From: Portulaca oleracea
Taxonomy: Eukaryota; Streptophyta; Magnoliopsida; Caryophyllales; Portulacaceae
DNA: 64,000 nucleotides
Direction: 5' to 3'
NCBI GenBank assembly: GCA_029582165.1
Contig: CM055891.1
Location: 32,032,832 to 32,096,831, forward strand
Shown here: positions 45,925 through 57,506 of the stretch, piece after piece
How the letters are laid out: the number at the start of each line of letters is the position of its first letter
How positions within the stretch are numbered: position 1 is the stretch's first letter
Made by a program: the position numbers and the translations under genes
The notes under the pieces: generated by a model
Database searches by the model: none
What the model was told of the DNA's origin: nothing
Seen by the model: only the letters and a program-made list of their open reading frames with translations

Positions 45925-46960
45925 TAACTTTTGCTAGCTAGTTTCAATTAAGACTTTAGAATATGATCTCGATGCACATGCCTTACAAGACTGACTTAAC
46001 AGTAGTATTGTATGCATCAATAATGCAAACAACAAACAACTGCGTCACACTGTGATTGTTGCTAGTTTTTTACTTTCAACTAACACGATAAAATTTTAGA
46101 ATACCAATGCAGGTACATCATAGCATTGACTTAAGTGTAGTGTTGTTTTGCGCCAATAATTCGATCAAAAACAAACAACTGCGACATCATACCATGATTT
46201 TTGCTGCTTTTTAACTTTCATTTAAAACGATAAAATTTTAGAATACCAATACATGTACTACCTCCGTTCCATATTAATTGTCCTGATGTGCTATCAATTT
46301 CTCAAAATATATGATGTTCTAATATACGAAAGTACCATCATTAGATTCATAACGAAAAGTACTATTATAAGAATATAATTTTGTAATTTTTTGATAAAAT
46401 ATACTATAAAAAAATTTTAATCAAAGACGACATTTTGGACAATTAATATAAAACGGAGGGAGTACAATATTGTAACGTTGACTTAAATGTAGTGTTGTTC
46501 AGCATCAATAATTCCAACGGAAGCAAAGAACTACGTCACACTATATGGATTTGTGATTGTCGATAGTTTCAACCTTCGACTAAGGCTTTAGACTGTAAAT
46601 ATACATACCTTATAACATTGACTAAAGCGTTGTATATATGAGGTCATGCATCAATAATTTGAATCTAAACAACAAATCGAGTCATGCATGTTGTGATTGT
46701 TACTTTCAAATTTCAAATTAAACTTTAAAATACTAATATGCGTACCTTATAGCATTATGAAATTGCACTATTGTTTTTCCTTGATGATTCGAACGTAATA
46801 AAAAACAATATCATATATTAACTTTCAACTTTGAACTATAACGCTAGAAACCCAATAATATTGAATCATATACAATTGATGTATTGCATGTATTATATAT
46901 TTGTGCTGATAATTCGAAAAGTATCAAAGAATATATGTAATACTTTAAGGAATCTGATAA
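45925..46960. repeat. Degenerate ~140-bp tandem repeat, about six units
   Basis: Each unit carries, in order: a TGTGATTGTTGCTAG-like phrase, TTTCAACTAA..ACGATAAAATTTTAGAATACCAAT, an acATGTACC/ACATACCTTATA-like phrase, GCATTGACTTAAGTGTAGTGTTG, GCATCAATAATTC and CAAACAACTGCGTCACAC. Units begin near 45925, 46050, 46190, 46553, 46690 and 46825 and become more diverged to the right. A Stowaway interrupts the third unit. Confidence 0.75.
46258..46462. mobile_element. Stowaway MITE, copy 3, inside the tandem repeat
   Basis: Starts CTACCTCCGTTCCATATTAA and ends AATATAAAACGGAGGGAG, flanked by TA (46256-46257 and 46463-46464). Confidence 0.88.
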
Positions 46961-47197
46961 CAAAATTTTGTATCACGAACGTTGAAGGGAGTGGATAGAC
47001 AAGAAAATGCATTAAAAACTCAGAATTTGATTAAAACTTCCATGAGAGCATCAACAAAACTAATGGTAGCTACACAGTTTTATAAAAAATGAGAAAAATG
47101 ACAAATCAAACGCAACATTTAAATTACAAAAACGTCAGCTGAATTCGAGGTGGTCACGAACGTGACACAACTAGTGTTACAAGTATCACCGGGCTTT

Positions 47198-47425
47198 TCA
47201 ATAACATCGTGACAAGTTTTGAAAGCTATCATCTATTTCTGCTACAGTGGTCAAAGGCGTGAGATTGTTTTCACCATTTAACCCGCTATTTGCCCATTTT
47301 GGTCTCGGTCTCACTCGGGATTGCTCATGGGGTTCTAACTTGGGTTTTGGACCTTGACATGCATCAAAACCTTGTTCAACTTTGTTTTTTACTTCTTTTG
47401 GCTTCATTTCCGTTATTTCAACTAT
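47198..47425 (-). other. Unassigned ORF, possible orphan exon
   Basis: On the - strand, after an acceptor-like TTATAG, a 76-codon open stretch runs to a stop at 47198. It contains MKPKEVKNKVEQGFDACQGP, KPKLEPHEQSRVRPRPKWAN and SGLNGENNLTPLTTVAEIDD. It is more GC-rich and less repetitive than its AT-rich surroundings, and its composition looks protein-like. I recognise no family. The first Met in frame is eight codons in; no upstream exon or promoter is evident. It may be a gene remnant. Confidence 0.25.
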
Positions 47426-47429
47426 CAAA

Positions 47430-47782
47430 CCTATAAAGCCAAAATATTATATATAATAAGTAACTAAAATCGATCTAAGGGTAAAAATAAGCAAAACTCT
47501 ATCTAAACATATGTATTATGTTCAAATAGAGACAAAACAAGTACATTCACTATATTTAAAGTTGTAACTCATATTATTTGCATATTTCCTAAACAACAAT
47601 CACCACGTACATATGTAAAATTATAATAAATTTATCTACCTAACAACATATATACAAGGAATATTTGTCACAACCCTAGATAGATAGATTAACATTATTT
47701 ACTTATATCAACATCATTTGACACATCCTCCTCAAAACCAGCTAACATATATAATTAATTAACATTATTTACAATCAATTAA
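47430..47782. other. No gene seen
   Basis: AT-rich sequence without recognisable structure. Confidence 0.5.
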
Positions 47783-47793
47783 AAATTATTGTA

Positions 47794-47983
47794 TCAATGA
47801 GCTCTAGCTCAAGTGGTACCGGCTGCACTGTGGTATCCCACAGGTCTCATGATCGATTCCTGGGGTAGCAACAGGCGTGTATGCCTGGTTTTCCCCCTCC
47901 CCCATGGGCTGGTGGACCCATTGGACTTTTCCTGAGATAGAGGACCTAGTGGGTGACCCGACTTACCATTCTAAAAAAAATAG
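47794..47983 (+). mobile_element. tRNA-derived SINE
   Basis: Has an internal pol III promoter: A box TAGCTCAAGTGG (47805-47816) and B box TGATCGATTCC (47850-47860). A tRNA-unrelated body follows (CCCATGGGCTGGTGGACCC) and a short A tail after CATTCT. An 11-bp target duplication AAATTATTGTA flanks it (47783-47793 and 47984-47994). About 190 bp, typical for plant SINEs. Confidence 0.9.
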
Positions 47984-47994
47984 AAATTATTGTA

Positions 47995-49698
47995 CATAAA
48001 ATTCATGACAAAATTTGTAATAGGGAGATATATTGTACGTATTAGTTGGGACAATGTATGATATAGATGCAATGCATAGATAAAGGTAGGGAGTGCGTGC
48101 ATGATATGCATTTGGTGTAGGTAGTTGATATATAATTTGTAAGTATTCGATATAAACATGCATGCATTAAGGTCAATTATAATGGCATGCAAAAACAAGC
48201 AAGAAAGCTCGAGAAAACCCAAATCTTATCTGCTACTGCCTCCTTTTCGATGAATAAAACATTGTACATGCTACTACATACCCCAAGAAAAGAGGACTTG
48301 GACTTTTTAGTTTGTTTTTTTTTTTTTTTTGAAGGTGATAATGATTTTCTTGTACGGATAATTTGCATATACCTCTTCAGATTTATTATATTTATAAATT
48401 CAACTATGACATTTTTAAATTAATATTCACTTACTTTAAACTTTTAAGCCAATTTCATTTAGCTAGTTGTCTTATGAGTTTAGTAACTTTTCTAGTGCAT
48501 ATGTTATTTGTGATGAAATTTATTTGCCGAGATGGTGATAATTTTAGCAAATAAATTTCATCACTTATTACATATTCACTGGAAAGTTACAAAATTTATT
48601 GGAAAAACAACTAAATGAAATTGGTTCGAAAACTTAAGGTGGACAAAAATTAATTAAACAATGTTATGGTCGAATGTATAAATGTCATAAACTTGAAGGG
48701 GTATATGCAAATTTTCTATTGCTCTCCTCCTTTTCATATATGTTACTTTTAATTTTAATTTTTCAAAATTTTCATGTCTTATTTTAATTAAATTTTAAAC
48801 TAATATTTTAAAATATTACTTAGGTTTATTTATACAAATTAAAGTATTTTTATGATATATACTAATAAATTTGGTCTAATTAATAAGAATATGGACATAA
48901 TTAAACACATCATGAGTTCAAAACACAATACTGTTCCATCTTATTTATCTCTTAGTTGACTATTACGGTCTTCACATAATTATTTATTTTGGCTTACCTT
49001 AGCTTACTTACATATCCAACATACATTTAAAAAAAATTATATTGAATTTTTTAGAATTCACATAATTTTTTTTAAAACGAACAAAAAAATGATATGATAT
49101 TATCTACCTTTAATTACTAACTTACCTGACCTACCTTTTCTTACTCAATCTTATATATTTATCCTCTATTCCATCTTATTTATCTCTTAAGTTGACTATT
49201 ACGGTTTTCACTGTCACCCTTTGATTGACAATTTCTTATACAATATTTTATTAACAATTGCAATATTATATTTTCAGTATAATATTTTCCATTACGAATC
49301 TAGTGATATTAACTTTATATTAACAAATTATTGTATATATGTTGAGAAATTTACAGTCAAAACTTTAAAAAAATTGACGGCACAATTTCCTAAAATTACC
49401 TTACTTTATTTTCTTTCTTATTTATTATTTCAAAGAACATGACCTAAATTTGATAATACCTCTATCTCATTATATTTGTCCGTCTAACTAATTTATAAAA
49501 ACCAATGCACATTGGAATTGTGATGAAATTGATGTGACTTACCTACTATCCTTGCATTAATTAGAAATGATAGTTATTGGAGTTTTAAAAAGCGAGGTAT
49601 ATAAAAAGAAAATTATGTTTATTAAAATTGTAAAAGGTAAAAGTAAATTTGGACAAATAAATTAGTCAAACAATGAATATTTTAGGACGAAAATAGTT
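47995..49698. other. No gene seen; scattered MITE fragments
   Basis: AT-rich. 49200-49400 resembles a Stowaway interior (TTGATTGACAATTTCTTATACA, GCAATATTATA) without ends. 49455-49690 looks like an old Stowaway (ATACCTCTATCTCATTATATTTGTCCG, GGACAAATAAATTAGTC). A mirrored pair, AAACTTTTAAGCCAATTTCATTT and GAAATTGGTTCGAAAACTT (about 48440-48640), forms a weak inverted repeat. Confidence 0.45.
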
Positions 49699-49932
49699 CT
49701 ACCTCCGTTTTGTTTTATCTGTCGCCTAGAAAATTGTGGTAAAAATTTTGACCGTTAATATCTTAATTTGTATAATGATTCATCATACAAACTTGATGTC
49801 ATTAGATTTGTAATAAAAAATATTATTAAAAAAGTATAATATTATAACTTTATAAAAGTTTTATTTTAGAAATTATTGATTAAAGTTTGGCACTGAAAAC
49901 CGTAAATGACAGATAAAAAAGAACAGAGGGAG
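49699..49932. mobile_element. Stowaway-type MITE, copy 4
   Basis: Starts CTACCTCCGTTTTGTTTTATC and ends CAGATAAAAAAGAACAGAGGG then AG. It belongs to a subfamily shared with 58993-59227 and, decayed, 62768-62994 (inner phrase GTCGCCTAG and TATAATGATTCATCATACAAA). Confidence 0.85.
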
Positions 49933-49941
49933 TAGTAGGTA

Positions 49942-50248
49942 CTCCCTCCATTCTATATTAAGTGTCAAAATTTTGACTTTCACGGTCTGCAATGTCACTT
50001 TTTGATTGATAATTTCTTATATGATATGTTATTAACAATTGCAATATTATACTTTTTATGATAGTAATTTATGTTATGAGTCTAATGGTAGTTACTATAG
50101 CAATATTATACTTTTTATGGAGTATTTTATATATTTTTTATGGAGTATTTTATATAGCAACCCATTGCATGTATTAAAAATTTATGGTAAAATTTTTTGA
50201 AATTTGACTGCATAATTTCAAAAGTTGACAATTAATATGGAACAGAGG
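49942..50248. mobile_element. Stowaway MITE, copy 5, right end lost
   Basis: Starts CTCCCTCCATTCTATATTAA after TA and runs to CAATTAATATGGAACAGAGGG, where a Tourist-like MITE begins. The last bases of the Stowaway end are therefore replaced. An extra (ACTTTTTATGGAGTATTTTATAT)-type duplication lies inside at 50105-50155. Confidence 0.8.
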
Positions 50249-50481
50249 GCCTTATTTTATGCGATTGGCAGGCTGCGATGCCACACCGCGCCGCAACTTT
50301 CTATCTTACACCACAATTTACTACAACCCATCACAATCTAATTTTTCTAATTTAATTTATCTTTTTATTAAAAGTTAAACTTTTCATGTTCCATCACAAC
50401 CCACCGCAATCTACCACAACTTTTCCTCTCCACCACACCACGCCACACTATATCGCAGCCACCCGTATAAAAGAACGGGCC
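50247..50481. mobile_element. Tourist-like MITE, copy T4
   Basis: Starts GGCCTTATTTTATGCGATTGG and ends CCCGTATAAAAGAACGGGCC, with the family interior (CCACACCGCGCCGCAACTTT). It abuts the Stowaway at 49942-50248 with no spacer. Confidence 0.8.
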
Positions 50482-50785
50482 TGAATTGGGTGGCTTGTTA
50501 ACACGTGTAAACAGGGGGAAGGCAGGGCGGTGGGGGCGGGGTCTCAGCTTCATTTTCAACCACCTTTTTTATATTTTGTGCTTTGTAGACATGTTTCAAA
50601 AAAATTAACTGCACGTTTAATCAAGTACAGTTTTAATTTTAAGTGTTGCATTGCGATTTGGATTTCTAATCCACTATAATTAGCATTCCCATCTACCTGT
50701 TGTTTTTCCTGCCGCCTTTTGTCCGTCTAAATCACAACAATTTTTGTTTTGAATTCAGCTCATTTCGTTCAAAATACTTAAAGGC

Positions 50786-51000
50786 TGTTAGGAGTAGTAA
50801 ATCTTGTATTTTCAATTTGTTCACAATTTTATTTTTTTTGTTTTCTTTTATCTTGTTTCTTGGTTTGTTAGGGAGGTTGGTTATATATACCTTCCTCTCC
50901 TTCCTTGTATTTCTTGAGTTGAGATAATCAATAATATCATCTCTTCAATCTCTCTCCTCTTTTCTCTGTATAGTTTCCTCAAATTGGGTGAAACTTAACA
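50786..51000 (+). mobile_element. Short solo LTR (215 bp)
   Basis: Ends are TGTTAGGAGTAG and GAAACTTAACA (TGTTA/TAACA inverted termini). A perfect 5-bp target duplication AAGGC lies at 50781-50785 and 51001-51005. A TATATATA stretch near 50881 and the phrase GAGATAATCAATAATATCAT resemble Copia LTRs. The small size would also fit a TRIM-like element. No internal region or second LTR remains. Confidence 0.82.
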
Positions 51001-51005
51001 AAGGC

Positions 51006-52029
51006 CGTGTACTTTTCCTTGATAAATAAAAGATATGGTACATAAAATTATATAGTGTAACTGTTTAAATAAGATTGGATAGGTATTGGTGGGTAATGTG
51101 ATGTTCTTTTCGTACTGCATATGACAACCTTATTAGATGTATATTGTGCTCTGAGGAAGTTTAAATATAAATCGTCTTACTTTGACAAACATATTTAAAC
51201 AGGAATAACATAATAAATGTTTGAGAGCAAAGTTGTTAGAATTAATCGGGATCTCGAGTTAGAATCGATGGACGGAATAAAATTGGAATCGTAGAATCGG
51301 ATTGAGGATTGTAAGATTTTAGTACATTAGGAAAATAGCAAAAAACTTCTATAATAATTAAAATCGTAAGATATATTAACTAAAATGAAGCAATAAGTTT
51401 AACTTTATTTCAGTGAATAACTTTAGAACAAAACTTATATTGTTATGACAAAATTTTAAAGCTGATAATGTGCGCAAACATTATCAAACTCACGTAGGAT
51501 CGAATCGTATAGCCATAAAATCATGTAGCGATTCTAACCCTTAATATTCAAGTTTAACCAGAACAGTAAGATTCAAACATTTATTTAATTTAAGTATAAT
51601 CAAAGTTGGCCACTTGGGCCATTTCAAATCACTAATTAAACACTACATACACACGGGGAATACATACATATTTCAATACCAAAGATTGAATTTGGACACT
51701 TAACCAAATAATTAAAGGTGAGGAGTTTAGACTAATCATAATTAATTACAAGTGGCTAGCTACTATAGTTAGTAGGATACAGATTACACACACAAAGCCG
51801 CACTTAACTAAACAACTAAAAATAATTAGAGATGGTCAATTAATCAAAAGCTGCGAAGTTGACACTTTAAATTTTAAAACCAAAAAAAAAAAAAAAAAAC
51901 TTTGAAAGGGCACAACTTTTAGTATTAATTACTTGGGAGAAAAGGCAAGCCTCCAAACCAATAGACAACACCCAACTACTTTTCTGCTCTAACCATTTAG
52001 AAACTTTTGAAATGTTATTTTTCTAATAT
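51006..52029. other. No gene seen; possible old hAT-like repeat
   Basis: 51231-51545 has a left stretch CAAAGTTGTTAGAATTAATC and a right stretch GCGATTCTAACCCTT that are partly inverted and resemble the hAT-like MITE at 29018, but no target duplication is visible. The rest is AT-rich. Confidence 0.4.
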
Positions 52030-52215
52030 ATATATTTTTACTTTTGACTAAATTTTCATAGTTGATTATTCATAAATTATAATAAGGTATAATATAAAAT
52101 TAACGTTATTATAAGTTTTAGAAAAATTCATATTTTAACTAATTGTAGTTTGTGAGTGATTAACAATTAAAGATTAGTCAAAATGGATAAATATTTTGAG
52201 ATGAAAGGAGTGTGT
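52030..52215. repeat. Degenerate Stowaway-like repeat
   Basis: TTTTGACTAAATTTTCATAGTTGATTATTCATAAATTATAATAAGG and its inverted half ending GATTAGTCAAAATGG. Same subfamily as 37400 and 43068. Confidence 0.55.
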
Positions 52216-52459
52216 AACAATTTTATATTACTTATGCAAAACTATTACCATCTTTTAAAAATGAGCATAGCCTCAATGAACGTTTCAAAATTTTAATGGC
52301 TAATTTCTTAATATATATATAACTTGTCATATAAAATTAATATGGTTAGAGAAGTAATGAAAAATGTTTATATGTGATATTGTAATTTTTGTTCAAATAT
52401 TATGTGAGAAGAACCTCAAAGACAATGGAAAGTTAACAAGCAATTTCTACTTTGGAATG

Positions 52460-53347
52460 TGTTGAAGACAGGGTCAAGGTCCTTCACCGCGCATCCGCGA
52501 AGGACCTTCGGTTTTGATGAAAGCGAAAATCCGGAAAAGGGAAGTTGCCTTATATTATATAATCTGATTATATATTTTGATTTTATAATATATATTCTGA
52601 TTGTGTGATTTATTTGCATATATAAATCATAAGGAAGGCATAAGGAAACAAATCAACAAGAAAAATGGAAGAAAGAGATGATTGGGAAATCTCCAAGAAG
52701 AAGGAAAGAAAATCATCACTAAAGAAGGAAGGTGAAGCAGTGAGCAAACAAGGAAATAATCTTGTTTCCAAAGGCTACTATTCTAAACAACTATCAAGCC
52801 TCTAGTATAAATAGGAGACTTGAAGATTGAAGACTTAGGTGATTCCACGGAAGTAATCGCGGAGTAAGAAATCCGGTGGGATTTCTCCAAGTGTGTAACC
52901 AATGGTTCGGTGGTGAAGGTAGACAGTAAAGGACCTCTAGTGAAGGTATAGCCAAGGACCTTGGTGAGCATTCGTTGTGTCCACATGTCGTGGAGAGATG
53001 GTGTGTAGCAGAGCCTTGACGGACTAAGGCTGTGTGAGTTTGTGTTTTAATCTAATCCATCATGTTCCAAATCGCCGCTAGGGTTTTTCATACGACGATC
53101 CTTATGTCTAACTAACTCAAGGACATTCAGTCTTGGTCAGTGATTCTATCAGTAACTGCCTTCGGGCTGTTACTTCTTGTTTTGTTTTGTAAGTGTAACT
53201 TGTTCTTTGATTGTTATAAATCTAATGAGGTATTTTAGTTACACTGTGTTTTGATCCTTGGTTTGAAACCAAGGAAGTTTGTTCTAACGTCCTTACCTAG
53301 TGTGTAGATCTTAATTGTGAACTTCACCCCCTTCTTGGGCTCCAACA
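52460..53347 (+). mobile_element. Solo LTR (888 bp)
   Basis: Ends are TGTTGAAGACAGGG and GGGCTCCAACA (TGTTG/CAACA). A perfect 5-bp target duplication GAATG lies at 52455-52459 and 53348-53352. A TATAAATA box at 52806 indicates + strand orientation. No second LTR or internal region is present, so it arose by LTR-LTR recombination. The superfamily cannot be decided from the LTR alone. Confidence 0.9.
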
Positions 53348-53352
53348 GAATG

Positions 53353-54177
53353 AAAAGATTCATACTAAGAAAAATGTTTCTATAAGCATATAACTTACAA
53401 TTTCTTTTAAAAGAACATACATATATTATCATATTAAAATATTTGTTGCCTTGGAAAACATATAATAACTTATGCTCATAAAATTGTTATCATTCTATAC
53501 ACAACTAAAATTAAATTCTATCATAAATATAATTACAGTTTTTGGTAAAATATTAAATTAAAAACTACTACACATAACACACATATATGTGAATGTGTGT
53601 ATATACAGTCCTAAAAATATAAAAAAAATTATCTTTTTCTTTTTACAATAATCTTAACATTAGTGTTCATTTAATATTATTTGTAGTATCTAGATTTTTC
53701 TTTCTTTTCTAAAATCAACGCAAAAATAATGCATAAAACAATTTTATCTTGTAACCTTTTCTTCTTAAAAAGAATGTTACATTTAGAACAGTTATGAGTT
53801 TATGGTATGTGAAAAAGGGGCATAATTGGAGTTTGGTGAGCTGCTATATATTTTACTTTGCTTTTGACACTCTTTTCGTATTGTGTCTTCAAATGGGGCA
53901 CCATTTTGTATCAAAAAACCATCGATTGTTGTTTTCATTCCAACTTTTCTGGAGATATTGGAGAGCCATCCAGAGAGTACGGTTTATATTCATTCATTAT
54001 GCTGACCATCTTTTTTGAAAAAATTGTGCATCATTCAAATTTTAATATTGATCAATTTGATTGATAAATAATATATATTTATATATTTATATATATACAT
54101 TATTTAAATTTAAGATTGCCTAGCTTGATTTGATCGAAAAAGCACTAGATAACAATCAATGGTTTAAGAGATAAAGG
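53353..54177. other. No gene seen
   Basis: AT-rich with no element borders. The 74-residue ORF near 53794 has no recognisable domain. Confidence 0.5.
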
Positions 54178-54660
54178 TCATGTTTGACAAATAATTGTTG
54201 ATTGTTGGTTATTGCCTGTTTGTAACGGTTGAAAGATTGACTGTTTGTATTAGTTATTTGGAAAAATTATGTTTAGTAAAGTCAGTTGTTTTCTAAAAAA
54301 ATTGTTATTGAAATTTCATTTTTGTGCCCTTTATTGCCTTTTTTTTAATGAACTTATCACTTATTTTAAATTAATATTTATCAGTTAACATTATGATGAC
54401 ATGTATGTAATTTTGATGAATTTTTTATTAAATATGGTAATCTCTATAAATAGTTAATCCAATATACTGTTTATTTCACCTATGGTAAAATCAACCTATT
54501 AGACCCAATCGGTTAAGTGAACATGAAGTTTAATTACTGGTCGCTAATTTAACTTATTTTACTTGATTAAATATTTCAGTGAGTATTTTTTTCAATCAAC
54601 CATCCAATAGACTGTTTAATTATCAAAACCCAAAAAATTATGAATAAATTTAGGATTTCA
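54178..54660. repeat. Degenerate CTGTTTGGCAAATA-type repeat
   Basis: GTTTGACAAATAATTGTTGATTGTTGG at the left and CAACCATCCAATAGACTGTTTAATTATC at the right resemble the better-preserved element at 55442-55684. The ends have decayed. Confidence 0.45.
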
Positions 54661-55257
54661 AAATTATTTTTTGCAAAATTGATCCCCTTAATTTTCTAGG
54701 AAAAGTTGCTTTCTTTATAAAAATAACAAAAAAAAAAATTATCGTGTATAAGTCATGTACGGTACGTTAATTAGCTATTCAGTGTAGTGGTAGCATCACG
54801 ACCAGTATTCAGTATTCACTGCTACTGAAAGCCTACAATTGCAAGTAAACCTCTAATACAAACAAATTCAACTAATTATTAAATTTATGCAATCATTATT
54901 TTATTTAATTTCATAAATAGTATGCTTTATTATTGATTTCCTCCTAGTTTTATGCATACACTTTTCGAAAATTTCCATTTTTGGGACGTTTCCCTCTATA
55001 TTGAAATTTGTCAAAATTGGTAAAAGTTTATCTTGAATTATTTTGCTAAGATTGTTGTTTATTGATAATTAGATGCCTCCATTTGTCGACTTAAAATTAA
55101 TTGCGTAGCCCTACATTGATTTATCAGTCACCAAGTGATGTTGTGTGCACTCTTAGATTAGGTGTGTAGGTGTCAAAGTGTCCATGACTTTAGTAGTACT
55201 TTAGTTTGATTTTGTAGTTTATAAGGCTTCTTCTAAGAAGCACACTTTGGTACCCTA
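54661..55257. other. No gene seen
   Basis: AT-rich spacer. Confidence 0.5.
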
Positions 55258-55405
55258 GCCTGTTCTTTTGTGTGTTATGTTACGGTTAGTTGCGTTAGGT
55301 TGCGGGAAGTTGCGGTGGAAATAGTTAAGAGATAATGGTAATTTATGGTATGTTGCGGTAACTTGTGTTGCGGTTAGTTGCATTAACGCACAAAAGAATG
55401 AGGTC
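55258..55405. mobile_element. Tourist-like MITE, copy T5 (short)
   Basis: Starts GCCTGTTCTTTTGTGTG and ends CGCACAAAAGAATGAGGTC, with repeated TTGCGGTTAG/TTGCGGTAAC motifs inside. The interior is shortened compared with other copies. Confidence 0.7.
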
Positions 55406-55441
55406 TTAATACAAATCTCCTCCAACGCTTAAGTTAGATAA

Positions 55442-55684
55442 GGGTTCTGTTTGGCAAATAACTGTTGGTTATTGCATGCATGATTGTTAGCTGTTTTCAA
55501 ATGGTCTTTCTCTATAATAAGCCATTGTCAATAGGCTGCTCTAAACAACCTATTGAATATTGGCTTATTGGGACCAAACAACCAACAAAATACGATGTTT
55601 ACCAATTACCTAAACAACCTATTTAACACCTCAATAAGCCAACTTTTACAATGAACTATTGAATAGGCTATTTACCAAACAGGG
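55442..55684. repeat. CTGTTTGGCAAATA MITE
   Basis: Inverted ends GGGTTCTGTTTGGCAAATAA and (right end) GGCTATTTACCAAACAGGGT. Internal AACAACCTATTGAATATTGG and ATAAGCC motifs occur in both orientations. No certain target duplication, so the superfamily is uncertain. Confidence 0.65.
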
Positions 55685-55813
55685 TCAAGGTCGATGACGA
55701 TAAGGTGCAAAAAAGACCATAAAAACATGGTCAAAATGCGAGCTATATATAACGTCCTTTTGTGAGTACATTAGCGATTTAGACAATGGATAATGACTTA
55801 ATAACTTAATTAA

Positions 55814-56108
55814 AGCTCTGTTCTTTTATGTGGTAGGTTGCGGTGTGGTACAACACCGCACCGCACCCCACTCTTTAATTTCTACCACGTACACTTCACC
55901 ATACGGTCCATACCACACCATAGTCATTATCAATATATATCTCTTCATTCTTCTCTCTCCTCACTTTTCTCATCTACTTTTTTCCTCTACTTTTCATATT
56001 CCCTTTCCTCACCTACCCCACATATCACAACTCTTACCACAACTCACCACATTTCACCATACTTTTTCAAATTCCACCGCACCGTACCAACCGTATAAAA
56101 GAACGGCT
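55814..56108. mobile_element. Tourist-like MITE, copy T6
   Basis: Starts AGCTCTGTTCTTTTATGTGG and ends ACCGTATAAAAGAACGGCT. TAA target duplications lie at 55811-55813 and 56109-56111. The best-preserved long copy. Confidence 0.9.
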
Positions 56109-56185
56109 TAAGAGGTAGGTGTAAGTACAGTAAAGAGTAAAGTTGTGCAAGTTTTAGCAGGCAAAACAGGTAACTAAAGTATTGA

Positions 56186-56470
56186 GACCCCGTTCTTTTA
56201 TACGATGTAGTGGGGTACCACAATTCACTATAATACTCAATATTCGTCCACACTTCACCACACTTTATCACAATCATTACCAATATATTTTTTCTCATTT
56301 TTCTCTATTCTCACTTTTCCTCTCTACTTTTCATATTTTCTCTCCTCACGTACCACATCAATTATATTTTCTAAAAATTTACCATACCATTTCACACTTT
56401 ATCGCACTTTCCACAATTTCATTATACTGCACAATTTCCGCATCGTACCAACCGGAAAAAGAAAATAAAA
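56186..56470. mobile_element. Tourist-like MITE, copy T7, right end decayed
   Basis: Starts ACCCCGTTCTTTTATACGATG. The interior follows T6 (CTCTATTCTCACTTTTCCTC, then CTACTTTTCATATTTTCTC), and the right end reads CGTACCAACCGGAAAAAG, where the expected terminal AGAACGGGGCC has been lost. It lies 77 bp from T6 in the same orientation. Confidence 0.75.
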
Positions 56471-56551
56471 AACAGTTCCTGAAGATATATATTACACATA
56501 TAGTTTTATTTTAATTGTTGGATAACAATCCTAATTAAATTCAAAAAAGGA

Positions 56552-56941
56552 TCATGATAACCATCTTGACTCAAGATGGTTCTTAACCATCTTGAATTGT
56601 TCATATTTCACATTTTTTTAACTTTTATTAATATTTTCTTGAATAATTATATATATTTATCAATTATAATAATATAATACTTATTAGCTAGGTGAAAAAA
56701 ATATAATTATAGCCTAACTTTATCAATCATAGTAGAAAATCCACATTTTATACATAGTTTTATATTTATGAAATAAATATAAATAAATAATTATTTTAAA
56801 ATTGTTTATAAGTTGTAGTAACCCTAAAAATAATGAAATGTACCTTTAGAATGATTTAAATACATTTACATTTCACTTTATTAGTGATTTAAAATAAATA
56901 CAAGATGGTTATGAGCCATCTTGTGTCAAGATGTTTATCAT
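56552..56941. mobile_element. Foldback-ended MITE (AACCATCTTG family), copy 1
   Basis: The two ends are ~41-bp inverted repeats. Each end is itself a near-palindrome (CAAGATGGTTCTTAACCATC then TTG on the left; CAAGATGGTTATGAGCCATC then TTG on the right). The interior is AT-rich and matches copy 2 (59398-59756) over nearly its whole length. Confidence 0.8.
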
Positions 56942-57506
56942 TTTCGTTCAAAAAAGTGAAAAACTATACACAAAAATGGTAGCTAGCTATTCAAATCAAA
57001 ATTTGTTCCCAAAATTATGACTAACTTTTGATTCAACACAGAATAGAAAGATATGTAAGTTTTACTTTGAATAAATGGAGTTTTGAATTTCTGAGTTCAG
57101 ACGAGTAAAAAGAAAATCTACGTACACTCATGCATGATGCAAATCCTAGTTTTGTTTTTGACCACGGAAACAAAGAGAACTAATTCCCACGGACTTCATA
57201 TTTTTTGTCATATTAATTTTAATGTCTTATTATGTGTTAATTAGTCAATATATATATGAAGACTAATATTAAAAGAAAATGAGAGGAAATTCCAGGCTGG
57301 TTTTCGAGCTTTCAAGTGTGTAAATTGACGAGAAAGGTCAAGAAATTGACTAAAATGAAATTCTATGCGAAAATATATTCGTGCATGCTCGTATATTAAT
57401 TTTTATTTTTAATTAGTCAAATTAATTTTCTTCATTCAAAGTCTTCCTCTCGTGTATTCCATTCTTCTGCTTCAATTTTTGATCTTAGATCCTACCTGCT
57501 TTAAAG
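56942..57506. other. No gene seen
   Basis: AT-rich spacer. Confidence 0.5.

Noticed and set aside
50700..50927. 75-residue hydrophobic ORF
   Set aside because: Overlaps the solo LTR at 50786-51000; Phe/Leu richness comes from T-rich LTR sequence.
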